This document shows, piece after piece, positions 1-10,767 of a stretch of 64,000 nt of DNA. The stretch's first letter is position 1. The number at the start of each line of letters is the position of its first letter. The stretch comes from Clusia tigrina (taxonomy: Eukaryota > Arthropoda > Insecta > Diptera > Clusiidae), in the NCBI GenBank assembly GCA_920105625.2, contig OV050030.1:88755652-88819651 (forward strand). Reading direction: 5' to 3'. The translations under genes were made by a program, and so were the position numbers. The notes beneath the pieces were generated by a model. It searched no databases and was not told where the DNA came from. It saw only the letters and a program-made list of their open reading frames with translations.

Positions 1-489
1 CTAAATAGAAAAGAAAGTTATACTAAATACCCAAGAGTATATTTAGTATATATGGTGTATTTATTTAAATATTATATAATTTTGAAATTGATTTATTAAG
101 TTAACTTATGAAATGTTCGACTAACTTAAGCATAGAAATATATCAAACTAAAATGTTATCTAGAAAATTAACAAAATTATTATAAGTATTCAGCTCTGAT
201 GATGTGAATCGAAGCTGAAAGTTCCAGGAGCAGCGTATATCGGAAGACGGTGCGGACTAAGGGACCAACGTATTATTCGAAGGATTAGAGATAACTGGCG
301 ACTTATATAATATTTCTCGAAACAGCGTATGGCTGCAATGTTTGATCACGTTGTGGATGGGTTTATTGACAAACAATGGAAACATAAACATAAACAGGTT
401 TCCTTACGATGTCATATTTTGCATTGGACAGTCTTACGTTACAATGTCCACCCAGTGATTCACAATCTTAACAGAATCGTTTTAGAATA
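1..489. other. AT-rich sequence without recognisable gene
   Basis: I see no open frame of significance and no repeat boundary here. The stretch is AT-rich up to about 180, then of mixed composition. It may include the 5' UTR or the decayed first part of ORF1 of the Jockey element that follows, but no motif proves this. Confidence 0.5.
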
Positions 490-844
490 AGTTGAAGATG
501 TGCAAAAGCATAAGGAGGGTGACTGACACCAAAACCAACCAAATATAATAAGGAGGGGAAAATTGACTTACGGAAATCAATTGCTTCAGTAAAGTATATG
601 TTCAATCTAGAGGATGAACATAAGAAATTTTATTCGCATATGAAATTGATTTACTAGAAGAAGAAACAGATACTGGTATCTTGATCGGAGTATGCAAATT
701 GCGTCATTACCCGTGTATCTCAGAGAAATACCGATAGTCTACACATCGAGGTCAACGAAATCAAATTCTATTATGAGAAAGCTCAAGAGAATCACTTCCA
801 CCATAAAAGGCATTACTGCAAAGTAAATAAAGGAGGAGTATTGT

Positions 845-1339
845 CATCTCTCATGTATTTCAAATGCATTTTACAAGCGGACACGTTACGGACACACCAA
901 GCGATACTGCAACCGTAGCCCATAATGCGTTAAATGTACAGGAAACCACCTTACTTCCGAATGTTCCCACAAACTCGTCGCACAAGACGTTCGATGTGTG
1001 CTCTGCGAAGGCAATCATATCGCTAATTATAAAGGTTGCACTGTCTATAAGGAGCTGCAACAAAAGTTGTTCCCAGCACTCAGAAACATTGAAGCGAGGA
1101 ACATTAACCAGAAAGCGCCTCAAAGATCCGCTCCACGAACAACAACGTCGTATGCGAATGTAGTACGAAACAATACTCCGGTAGAAACCAATACGAACCT
1201 AACCATTCCGCTCAACAATCCAAATACTCAACTCAATGAGGATATGACCGAGATAAAAAGCATGCTTAAAGCATTAATTGGTCAAGTGAGTACATTACTT
1301 AATATACTAACCACAGTCGTAGCAAATATGTCGAAATGA
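845..1339 (+). pseudogene. Jockey ORF1 (Gag-like) 3' part, frameshifted
   Basis: ORF1 of Jockey elements encodes an RNA-binding nucleocapsid-like protein. The motif YGH near 885 starts a degraded zinc knuckle. A clean knuckle is read from about 998, with the pattern CALCEGNH and then YKGC. A basic, Ser/Thr/Asn-rich C-terminal tail follows and ends at the TGA at 1337-1339. Reading these pieces needs at least two frames, so the gene is broken. The upstream half is too decayed to delimit. Confidence 0.75.
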
Positions 1340-1349
1340 ATAAATCATT

Positions 1350-2400
1350 AAAAATCGCAGTCTAGAATGCCAATGGGTTCATCTTATCAATGAAATATCA
1401 GCTTTCTTAGCAGACAAATTGACATTATGTTGATATCTGAAACCCATTTCACTGCAAAAAGTTTCCCAAAAATTCCGCAATATGACCTATACTCCACAAA
1501 CCACCCAGCTGGCACTGCACGTGGGGGAACTGCTGTAATTATTCGTAACAGTATTGCACACGTGGAGCACGAATGTTATAAAAAGAAATACCTACAATCA
1601 ACGGTTATAACAACTGATGATTATAAAGGCCCCATAACTATTGCAGCGGTATATTGCCCTCCCAACCATCCAATTATCTGGAACAGTTCCAAGAATTTTA
1701 TAACTCCGTAGGATCAAGATTCTTCGCTGGGGGTGACTATAATGCTAAGCATCCGCAGTCTAGAATAACAACTCCTAGAGGCCGTAATCTATATAAAGCT
1801 ATGCAACAAAACAGCTTGTCCCACCTATCAACGGGTGAGCCAACCTACTGGCCAACGGACAGTAACAAGGTTCCAGACGTTATCGACTTTTTTGTATCCA
1901 AAAGTGTACCAACAACAAACACTTCCTTGGAATCGTGCCTGGACCTGTCATCAGATCACTCACCGATAGTTCTATCAATTAGTTGTGAGGTTCAGATCAG
2001 AGCAAGGACAATCTGTCTGCACAACAAAAGCGCAAATTGGGAGTTGTTTAGACAAAGCATTATCGAGACTCTAGTCACCAATATTCCTTTAAAAAACAAA
2101 ACCAATATAGACGATGCAGTAGAACTTTTGAATTCAACCATTCAGCATGCTGCATGGACATCAAAAACAAAACCAATATAGACGATGCAGTAGAACTTTT
2201 GAATTCAACCATTCAGCATGCTGCATGGACATCACATTGGAGCCCAGCTGTATAAGTAATCATCGTGATGTAAGCCAGGTTGTAAAGGAGCAACTAAAAG
2301 AAAAGAAGAGACTGCGTCGAATTTTGCAAATGACCAGAAGCCCCTATGACAAAAACCGGTTCAATTGTGCTACAAAGCAACTCAAAAACGCCCTACGGTA
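1350..2400 (+). pseudogene. Jockey ORF2, endonuclease domain, broken
   Basis: The endonuclease nicks target DNA to prime reverse transcription. Visible motifs include ISETHF (catalytic Glu region, about 1433), GGTAVIIR, AAVYCPP, GGDYNAKHP (about 1730) and SSDHSPIV (catalytic Asp-His pair near 1951). The frame changes at about 1710 and again at the tandem duplication near 2092-2233. The segment that follows is the linker between endonuclease and RT. The domain order and spacing match Jockey ORF2. Confidence 0.8.
2092..2233 (+). repeat. 71-bp exact tandem duplication inside ORF2
   Basis: Two adjacent copies, about 2092-2162 and 2163-2233, share the sequence from the A-run through ACCAATATAGACGATGCAG to TGCATGGACATCA. 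No difference is visible between the copies. Because 71 is not a multiple of three, the duplication shifts the ORF2 frame. It looks like a local replication or repair event after insertion. Confidence 0.95.
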
Positions 2401-3957
2401 AAAAAAATTCAGAAATGCAAAGCTATCTCAGCAGCTTATCACTTTCACAGGCTTCAGGTTATTCTCTATGGAAAGCTACAAAAAAAATCCACCAACATCA
2501 CATGTACCACCTATTAAAACGAAAGATGGCGGATGGGCCAGATCTGACAAGGAAAAAGGACAGTCATTTGCTCTTTATTTATTAGAAGTATTTGCGCCGT
2601 TTTCAAGCAAAGATCCACCGGGGTATGACCTTATTACGAGCAGAATCCTAAAGGAGCTACCAGATTGCGGCTATAAATTCATTGCACAACTATTCAATGC
2701 GATTATCCGATGTGACCACTTCCCAAGCCAATGGAAAGTGGCTCAAATTATCCTTGTTCCCAAACCTGGGAAACCGGCAGAAGTGGTCACTTCATATAGA
2801 CCAATTAGCTTGCTTCCGATACTTTCCAAAATGTTTGAGAAACTTCTTTTGAAGCGACTCCTCCCAATCATCGAGTCAAAACAACTTATACCTTCCCATC
2901 AATTTGGATTCCGAAAGCATCATGCTACGATAGAACAAATAAATCGAGTATATGCATTTGCACGGAATGCACTAGAAAATAGAGAATACAGTTCAGCTGC
3001 ATTCCTGGATATCACCCAAGCATTCTACAAGGTGTGGCACCAAGGGTTACTGTACAAATTGAAAATGCATTTACCCTATCACTACTTTGCCATATTAAAG
3101 TCCTACTTAGAAAGCAGATTCTTCATGGTCAAAGTTAACAGCGACGTAACTTCCCTCTATCTAATCAAAGCTGGTGTTCCACAAGAGAGCGTTGGGACCT
3201 ATGCTCTACACACTATTCACGGCTGACCTGCTTCTGACTGATACCACATATACCGCAACTTTTGCAGATGATATTGTTGTAATGGCCAGCAACAAAAACC
3301 ACGTGTTAGCCTCGAAGCATTTGCAGGAGAACCTGAATCAAATTGAATTATGGCTAGACAAGTGGCGAATAAAAGCAAATGCAATAAAATCAGTGCAAAC
3401 GACTTTTACCCTACGTGCAGGTTCTTGCCCTCCAGTGACACTAAGTAACTCCCAATTGCCACAAGCAGACCATGCAAAATACCTTGGGGTGCACCTGGAT
3501 CGCCGGCTCACGTGGCGCTGTCACATCTTCTCCATAGGTCATTATTTTGGATACTTGGACGAAGGTCAGCCCTAACACTTGGAAATAAAGTCCTGATATA
3601 TAAGGTAATTCTGAAGCCCATATGGACTTATGGTATTCAAATTTGGGGATCAGCATCCAAGTCAAACCTGGACATCCTACAACGATTCCAATCAAAATTC
3701 ATACGACTGTGTGCTAATGCACCTTGGTATGTCAGCAACGACATCATTCATCGCGATCTAGACATCCCAAAAGTAAATGATGAAATCATGAAATATAGCC
3801 ACTCATATCCCAAACGTCTTAGAGTCCATCCTAACAACTTGGCGGTAGAATTGATAACCAGCGATACCAGCGCGCGAAGACTTAAAAAATATGAACCATC
3901 GGACTTAACATTCAGATTTACCCCTAAGATTAAATTAGAATTAAAAATTAAAAAATA
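2401..3957 (+). pseudogene. Jockey ORF2, reverse transcriptase domain, broken
   Basis: The RT copies the element RNA at the nicked target. In order there are KVAQIILVPKPGK (about 2740), SYRPISLLPILSK, HQFGFRKHHAT, AFLDITQAF (first catalytic Asp), AGVPQ (about 3171), FADDIVVM (catalytic pair, about 3259), YLGVHLDRRLTW and the thumb segment ending near 3957. Two frameshifts are needed, near 3185 and near 3515-3550. In AFLDITQAF the normal Asp-Lys-Ala after Gln is altered, a further sign of decay. There is no RNase H domain, as expected for Jockey. Confidence 0.85.
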
Positions 3958-4198
3958 AGATTACATATAAAAAAAATGAAAGAAATAAAAAATAATAATA
4001 ATAATAATAATAATAAGGAATGAATGAAATTATATATATGAAATCTAACTTTGTTAAATTAATGTACTTAATGTATAGAAGGCTAGTGAAAATTCATACA
4101 CATGTTTATAACCAAATATAATATAAGTAGTACTGAATGTCCAGCTGGACAGATTGTAGTTAATTAAATGGAGATAAAAAAAAAATAAATAAATAAAT

Positions 4199-4736
4199 TT
4201 TACAAGCTGAATATAATAAGAAGGGGCAGTACCACCTATTCGTTGGGGCACGATATATAAATCAGAAGAAGAAGGCCACTACAACCGAAGTTTTAATGGT
4301 AAACAAGATCGCCAGCCTAGAATATCATATTGGACTTCACTCCAACAACGACGGTCGTCAACTAGACCAGCAGGTAGCAGAGGTCGCGGTATAATATAAG
4401 ATTTTAGGTATAGAATAGAATTGTGTTATTGTATAGATGTTTGTATATACGCCAATGAGAAAAGAGTCAATGAAAGACCAAATTATAAAAACGGGAATAT
4501 AAAAAAAAAATATATATATAAAAATAAAAAAAACAAAAACAAATTAAAAAAAAACTACAAAAGAAAACAAAAGTTAGAGGAAAAAAATATATATATGGAA
4601 AAGAAAAGAATAAAAAAGAAAAAAAACCGTGATAGAACCCAAATAAGGCGATTTTAAGAAAATATAAAACAAATTATATGTATGTACTATAGAGTTAAAC
4701 CGATGCACATAATTGTTTGCACCGCAAGAAAGATAT
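4199..4736. other. AT-rich spacer with a short unrecognised frame
   Basis: Between the Jockey tail and the gypsy LTR there is a short + frame of about 45 codons near 4265-4396 that I do not recognise; it contains VNKIASLEYHIGLHSNN. From 4480 on the sequence is A/T-rich with A-runs. Nothing else is supported. Confidence 0.4.
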
Positions 4737-6057
4737 TGTAACGACTCCTCTTTCTATAGCTGGGGTAGACTCAGCGGCTTCGTGTACAGAAAATTTATAT
4801 ATTGAATTCCACCAGGATATTATAGTTTAAATTTCTTTATTTATTTAAAATATATTAATAAAGTTTACTACTATGGACTTAGTTAGTCCTTACAAAACTA
4901 TTGAATTGTTCTTAGGTCTATCACTTGGGGTAGTACTCTTCGCGTGCCTAGCTAAGGTTTTATTTTGTTGTCCTTGTCCCTATAGGCGAACTGTCACGTT
5001 GCAGATCTATGTGCCTCAGATAGGAACCGATTGAAAACCAGATGTTCTCACTGAGGCTTTAAGTTCTGGTAGCGTATGGGTCTTAGCGAGAGAACGATTG
5101 AAAACCAGATGTTCTCGCTAAGTCCTCAAGTTCTCGTAGCGTATGTTACTTAGTGAGAAAACGATTGAAAACCAGATGTTCTCACTAAGTCTCTAAGTCT
5201 CTGTATCGTTTGTGTCTCAGTGAGAAAACGATTGAAAACCAGATGTTCTCACTGAGTTCGTAGCGTATGTGTCTAGTAGAATAAGTCTTGTCCAGTCGGC
5301 GGTATGTATCAAAAGAAGCTCTGATATATTCGGCGGTTTGGAGTACACGAGAGGTCTGAACTCGTTGTCGGAATGCAGCAGAAGAGCAGGTCTGATGTCG
5401 TCGGCGGTATGTAGCAAAAAAAGAGCAGGTCTGATGTCGTCGGCGGTATGCAGCAAAAGGGAGCTACTCCTCGAACGACACGGCTTATATAGTCTTAAAC
5501 GACCACCACTGCCAGTATATAGTGTTGTTGGCGGGCCGTTGTTTGAAGTTCCACTCCCGTTGGTCGGCGTCGCTTGTTGCTAAGCCAGGCTCGTTGTTGT
5601 TGTAGTGGTTTGTCCTTTGAGCACCTTCGCCGCTTTGTTTTTGTTCTTTTGTTTGTTGCTGTCCTCAGTATTTGTCCTTTGATCACCTTCATCGTTTTGT
5701 TGTTGTTCTTCTGTTTGTTGTTGTCCTGATCATTTGTCCTTTGGCAACCTTCAATAGTGTTTTGTTATTGTGGACATTTGCCCTTCGTTCACCTTTGCAG
5801 CGTTGTCCATCACTCAATTATTTTATGTATAATTTTCTTCTTTTCCTCTTTGTGCTTTGTCCGTACTGGTGGCATGCGTAGCGATCGTTCAGTCGTGCTA
5901 CTTTTGTGTTTTGTATTCCTTTCTACATGTCGTTGATATATTCTTTAGTGAACGAGGGTTTGTTACTTATGGCGTGTGTGTGTATAAAGGTTCCTAAACG
6001 GCGCTCGTTGGTTTTGTTGTGAGGCAAAATTTATATTTGTAAATTTTGGTCCTCACA
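4737..6057 (-). repeat. 3' LTR of the Ulp1-bearing gypsy element
   Basis: Direct repeat of 10768-12256. In the element's sense it starts TGTGAGGACC and ends CGTTACA. A TATA-like box, CTATATAAGC, lies near 5483-5493 on the minus strand. Four hairpin units lie downstream of it (5014-5256), with shorter repeats carrying GTCGTCGGCGGTATG between. A segment of about 170 bp present in the other LTR (about 11996-12160) is absent here, at about 5956. Confidence 0.93.
5014..5256 (-). promoter_or_regulatory. Array of four LTR hairpins (3' LTR copy)
   Basis: There are four units, at 5014-5056, 5082-5122, 5148-5190 and 5216-5256. Each has an inverted repeat of 10-12 bp around the loop AACGATTGAAAACCAGATG (plus-strand reading); unit 1 has weaker inner pairing. 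Unit 2 has GCGAGA/TCTCGC where units 3 and 4 have GTGAGA/TCTCAC. Units 2 and 3 have CTTAG/CTAAG where unit 4 has CTCAG/CTGAG. These paired changes keep the stems. The array lies downstream of the TATA box, so it should be in the transcript leader. Confidence 0.85.
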
Positions 6058-7217
6058 CGCCCTCTCCACTTTCCGGTGGATGTATATGGTGGTCCTCTCC
6101 CGTATGCGTACTATACGATATGGTGGTATATTGAAGCGGACTCTGCCATATTTCCTCGGTGTGTGGGCCTTTAGTGCCTGCACCAGGCTTGGTGGCAGTT
6201 GTGTAGCTTTGGTTCCATCTAGACCGGCGTTGCTCTCAAAAACTATCTCGGACCATCGCGTTTCTGGGGTGTAGGCCGTGCATTCGTCTGTTGTCTTCGG
6301 TGTAGCTGGTGTCGTCTTCTGCCTCTTCCAGTTCCCATCAGAGGTGTCGTCGGTGCCTGAAGAGTTTCGCCTTGCTGGAGTGGATTCTGATTTTAACCGG
6401 GAGTCGGTAGGCTTATTTAGACACAGTTGCTTGAGGATATGGATTATCTCTCGTCTCTTCTGCCGGATCGTATCATCTGTGTACCATTTGTTTAGATCGG
6501 CTGATCTCCACTTGTCGCTGCCTATGGCTTGGTAAAGAAACTCTCCGCATTTTGCAAGGTAAACACACCACTGTCCGTCTGGTTATGTTGTTGGTGCGTC
6601 TTTGGGACATAAACCGGTATGTTGTTACCATCGAATGTGGCAGGTGGCATTCCTCCAATTTTCGCCCTGAATTCCTCCTGCAGGTATTGACGAACTGCTT
6701 CTGCTTCACGTGTGTAGGATCTCTTTACCATGGAGTCGAAAATTAAAATTGTAGCAACATTGTAGGGAAACATATGATGATGAGGTACCAGTGGATTTTG
6801 GTGGATAGATTTCATTATGAAGTCTTTCTGGAAAATATTGTCGTCTTTGGTCCATCGTCTGACACGTTGATGTTGTTTTTCGGGCGTGTCAGGCACTTTC
6901 GTAAGCGACGAAAAGAAGTGTGTGCTAAATATATACAATTTTTCCTGTTGACTGCGGGGAATGAGGTTATGTCGAATCCACTTGAGGTAAAAATCTATGA
7001 TTATATCATTCAGCAACTGGCCCTCCTGTAGGCGTGCGACGTCGTTTTTGCGGATGCCCAATCCTCCTACGCCGGTTGGGTACACCAGGAGTATTTCCTC
7101 TTGTTGGTATTCGTCCTCATCTCCTGAACTTATCTCCAGTGTAGGCAGTTCCTTGGTCCATGGTGTCTCAATGTTGACACGTGTTAATTTTGTGTAGGCC
7201 ATTTTTGCATTGTTCAT
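6031..7217 (-). pseudogene. Ulp1/SENP6-7-like SUMO protease domain in a retroelement
   Basis: Ulp1 (peptidase family C48) enzymes cleave SUMO from proteins. The minus frame opens with MNNAKMAYTKL at 7217. The core starts with LLVYPTGVGGLGI (residue about 44), then LLNDIIIDFYLKW (about 68), RRWTKDDNIFQKDFIM, a CFP-type strand, ILIFDSMV, and finally QQHNQTDSGVF with AESFF. This matches the SENP6/7 (Drosophila velo) subgroup. The usual catalytic Cys of DCGVF is Ser here (codon at 6570-6572). The His-Trp pair is readable only in another frame (6788-6793), so a small indel precedes it. After a second slip near 6527 a frame of about 165 codons, starting with DKWRSADLNKWYTDD, runs into the LTR and stops at 6031. 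The gene lies in the place where errantiviruses carry env. Confidence 0.88.
6058..6074 (-). other. Polypurine tract next to the 3' LTR
   Basis: On the minus strand the bases just before the LTR read GGAAAGTGGAGAGGGCG, a purine-rich stretch suited to priming plus-strand DNA synthesis. It overlaps the C-terminal frame of the Ulp1-like gene. Confidence 0.6.
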
Positions 7218-7400
7218 CTTGGATTTTTTAAACTTTGACTAGATACTTACTTGTTTCCAGCTAGTTTCTCAAAGAGGATCTTGGCTGTGTGGCTGCGAGC
7301 TTTATACGCGAAACTTTTTTTTTCGGGAAACGGTAGTTTGTTGTTTTCTCGGCTTCTCCCTCGTTCTTTGTCAACGTGTTCTTTTATCAGTTTTCTTGTA

Positions 7401-9480
7401 TTAATTTTCCCCATTCCCTGACCTTCGTGGAAGGGTAATTTGACCTTCGTTGGTGTCAGGTGTACAGTACGGGTTTAGTTCACTTATGTGGGCAGTTTTT
7501 TTTCGTCTACCTCCCTGCTGTGCTAACGTCTCTATTACAGGAGAACGGAAATTTTCTACTCTATATGGGCCATCGTAGCGTGACGCCAACTTAGCTGCGA
7601 AATGATCCGTGGCTTTGGACAGGTGGTGCGGCTTGACTAATACCATCTGCCCAATATTAGGTTTCCATGCTCTATGTCGTAAATTGTAATGTCTACCCTG
7701 ATCCTGTGCAGCTGGTTCCAAATTGCGTCTAACGAGGGTGTAAATTTCCTTTAGTTGTGCCGTTCGCTCATCGAGACTTCTGGTTAGTTGTCCAGTTCCT
7801 ATGGTGACTTCGTCGTACATGGCTCTTGGCAAACGTGGTTCCCGTCCTTGTACTAGGTACGCGGGGCTATATCCCTTAGTTTCCGAGACACTTGTTTTTA
7901 TTGCCAGCGTTAATTTCGGTAGTAGATCGTCCCTTTTTCGTTGTTGCTTGTTGGCAAACTGCGATATCATCGTCTTCACTGTACGATTTGTGCGCTCAAC
8001 CGCGCTCTCTTGAGGCGTGTAAGGTGCAGTGAATTGATGTCGTATACCGTAGTGCTGCGTGAACTTGCTAAACGTTTTGCTCCTGAACTGGGATCAATTA
8101 TCTGTGACTAGAATCTTTGGGACCCCAAAGCGTGCAATGATGCGTTCCCGGAAGGCCCGTTGTAAAGTCTCAGTAGTGGCTTTCCGGAGTGGTACCATTT
8201 CTGTCCATTTTGTGAATTTATCACAAAACACCACCATCATGGTGATCCCATGCGTGGAACGAGGCAGTGGTCCCACAAAATCTGCGCAGAGAATTGCCCA
8301 TGGTTCATCGGGTATTTAGGTTAGCATTTTCCCCGCAGGCTGCTGTTGGCTGCTTTTGTACCCTTGACAAAGTTTACACTGGCGTACATATCGGCTAGTA
8401 TCCCTGAAGAAACCTGGCCAATTGTACCTATTGGCTATCCGGGCGATAGTTTTCCGGATACCCAGATGTCCTGCTGTCGGTGCATCGTGGTTTTCTCTTA
8501 GAATGCGTTCCCTCAATGGTCTGGGAACGCATAACTTCCATGGAGTGTAGTCTTCATCGCCTGCTCGATTTGGTATATGTCTGTAGAGTTGTCCATCTTC
8601 GATGGCATATTCCGCGTATTTCATGGGCTCCGCCATCACTTCCGCCTTACGTTTCTTCCACCAGTTGCAGTTCTGCTCATGTTCTTCGTGTACTTTCACA
8701 CCGCGTGCAGGTTCGGCTGTCTCGAGAGTGCGTCTGCCAACACGTTGAGTTTTCGCCGCCTGTATTGCACCTTGCTGTTGCAGTTCCAGTGCCCACCTGG
8801 CTATGCGTCCCGAAGGACTCTCAATAGAATTTAACCATTTTAACGACAGATGGTTTGTAATCACGGTGAACCGGTAGCCCTCGAGATATGGCCGCATCTT
8901 TCTTATACCCCACACTATGGCTAAGCACTCTTTTTTCGTTGGTGAATAATTCTGCTCCGCTCCATTTAAGTGTCGGCTGGCGTATGCTATTACCCGCTCT
9001 GTTCCTTCGATTTCTTGGGTAAGTACAGCACCCAAACCATAGTCACTAGCGTCCGTCTGTAATATAAATCTTTGCGTGAAGTCAGTACAGGTGAGGATTG
9101 GGGCCTCTGTTAGTTGTTGCTTTAACTGCTCGAACGCTGTTTGTTGGTCTTCGGTCCACTTGAAGTGCTTACCCTTCTTTAGTAGTGCTGTCAGGGGGTG
9201 TGTGGTTTTAGCAAAATCAGGTACGAAGCGTCGGTACCAAGATGCAATGCCTAGGCACCGTCGTAGCTCTCGTATATTTTGTGGTGGTTTTAATTCCCGA
9301 ATAGCCGCCATCTTATCAGGGTCCGTGTGGATACCATTCTCGCTGACTATGTGGCCGAGATTTTTGATCTGGCTGCGGAAAAAAGCGCACTTCTCTCGAT
9401 TGAGTTGTAAATTTGCTTCTCGCAATCGCCTGAAGACTTCGGCAAGATTTTTCTGGTGTTCTTCAAGAGTTTTTCCTGTG
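7401..9480 (-). pseudogene. Gypsy pol remnant: RT thumb, RNase H, integrase
   Basis: In sense the frame resumes inside the RT thumb (HQKNLAEVFRRL near 9450), then the connection (LGIASWYRRFVPDFAK) and RNase H (TDASDYGLGAVLTQ, YSPTKKECLAIVW, ITNHLSLKWL; the usual Asp before His is Asn). The integrase zinc finger follows as HDAPTAGHLG and CKLCQ. The integrase core holds VFCDKFTKW, VTDN and AVERTNRTVK, so all three acidic residues are visible. A TGA at 8094-8096 (sense) interrupts it right after VTDN. The C-terminal part ends with HISELNPYC near 7460. The protease and the RT fingers and palm, with the YxDD box, are absent. Confidence 0.9.
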
Positions 9481-10671
9481 GCTGGCGGCAGCCCCGCTCG
9501 TTTCCCCCTACCGTCCTACAGCATTCAACTGTTCTAGTACCTCTCTTTCCGCACTCCCAACAGGAAAGTACTTGGGCATTGCGGCAGTGTCGCGCTATGT
9601 AGTCTGACTGACCACATCGTCTGCATGCTGTTCGTGGATTTATAGGTAATACATTGTTGGTACAGTTGGCCAGTGCTACTTGTCGGTTCTTCGTTTCGCG
9701 TGGGTACATGCTCTCGACCCATGGTTGTATCTCTTGGCGTGTTGGTGGTGGTCGCGGTGGTGATGGTCGTGCTGGTGCTGGTCGTGGTGGTGCTGCTCGT
9801 GAAGTTTCGCTGTCACCACGTATACCCTCGAGGTCTTCCGCCACTTCCACCAGTTCTTCCAGCGTATCGAAATCCTTTCGCCGGACATACCACTGGTATT
9901 CCTCCAGGCTGTTGCGAAAGATTCGTTCTAATTTCTGGGCCTCCGTGAATCCTGTGTGACGCATCAGGCTTTGAAGTTCTACCACGTACGGTTTGAAGTG
10001 TTCACGTGGGTTTTGCCGTCGTTGGCGAATTTCACCCTCCAGCTTTTCGAAGTACCTGGTGGGTAGGAAAAACTTTAAGAAGTCCTTTTGGAATAGCACC
10101 CAATCGACCCATGCTCGGTTGTTGTTTCTATACCAGAGCAGAGCACGCTCCTTTAGGAGTTCTGGCATAGTTCGAGGCAGCATGTGCTTGTTTAGTCCAT
10201 AGTCTTCCGATAATTCTTCTACTCGCTCTATGAAAGCTATCGGGTCATGCCCTCCATCATATTTTAAGGACCATTTCCTAACGTGGTCGATGACTGCCGA
10301 GTAGATGGCAACCCCGCTTCGCGAGACTTCGGGGACTACTGTCTGGAACGCGGTATCATATACAGCTGGAACATTTCCGGCTGCCCATAGCGTAGATGTC
10401 TTCGTAGCTGTCGATGCTCCGGGACTTATAGGTCGCTCTGCGCTGGGGCTAGCTCTCAAGTGTGAACTGGGTCCAGGCGACAAACTCCTCGTGAGTCGGG
10501 CCTGTAGCTCTGCTGAACCTTCTGGTCTAGAGTCATCTCTGTGTCGGTGATGAACTCCGGAAGCCTCTTTCGTAGCTCTTCCACAGTGCCCGTGGCCTCT
10601 AGGCCAAACTCGACACAACAGACTACCAGTTGGTCTTTTCGCACGGTGTACACCCTACTCGTCTTTCCCAT
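9480..10671 (-). pseudogene. Gypsy gag with SAP-like N-terminus
   Basis: Gag forms the particle and binds RNA. The start at 10671 gives a short segment (QLVVCCVEFGLEATGT, then EELRKRLPEF) resembling a SAP-type helix-hairpin, as seen in some insect gypsy Gags. After a frame change near 10500 the capsid-like region follows with ALLWYRNNNRAWVDW, FLKFFLPTRYFEKLE and LQSLMRHTGFTEAQKLERIF. A proline/arginine-rich linker (PPRPAPARPSPPRPPP) comes next. Two CCHC knuckles end the protein: CRRCGQSDYIARHC and a damaged CWECGKRG. The frame then runs straight into RT sequence, showing the deletion. Confidence 0.85.
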
Positions 10672-10767
10672 CCTGTGTCAGACTCTGGTGATGGGGCCTG
10701 AGTTGGATAATCTACCTTTTTTCTATTTACTCTGCTTATTCTGAGAGTCCCTGTGCGGGGCCCCCCG

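Larger units (their letters stand above)
490..4198 (+). mobile_element. Jockey-clade non-LTR retrotransposon, decayed copy
   Basis: The order is ORF1 with CCHC zinc knuckles, then an apurinic-like endonuclease, then reverse transcriptase without an RNase H domain, then an A-rich 3' end. This is the Jockey plan. Several frameshifts and a 71-bp tandem duplication break both ORFs. The 3' end runs through (AAT)n at about 3991-4015 into a short UTR and an A-rich tail near 4176-4198. The 5' limit is uncertain. No target-site duplication was found. The copy cannot make its own proteins. Confidence 0.85.

Noticed and set aside
5269..5583. 104-codon plus frame repeated at 11306-11620
   Set aside because: It lies in both LTRs, is antisense to the element and consists of the short LTR repeats. 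It is not a gene.
9673..9948. Plus frames with runs of Val across 9654-9959
   Set aside because: Shadow of the Pro/Arg-rich linker of the minus-strand gypsy gag.
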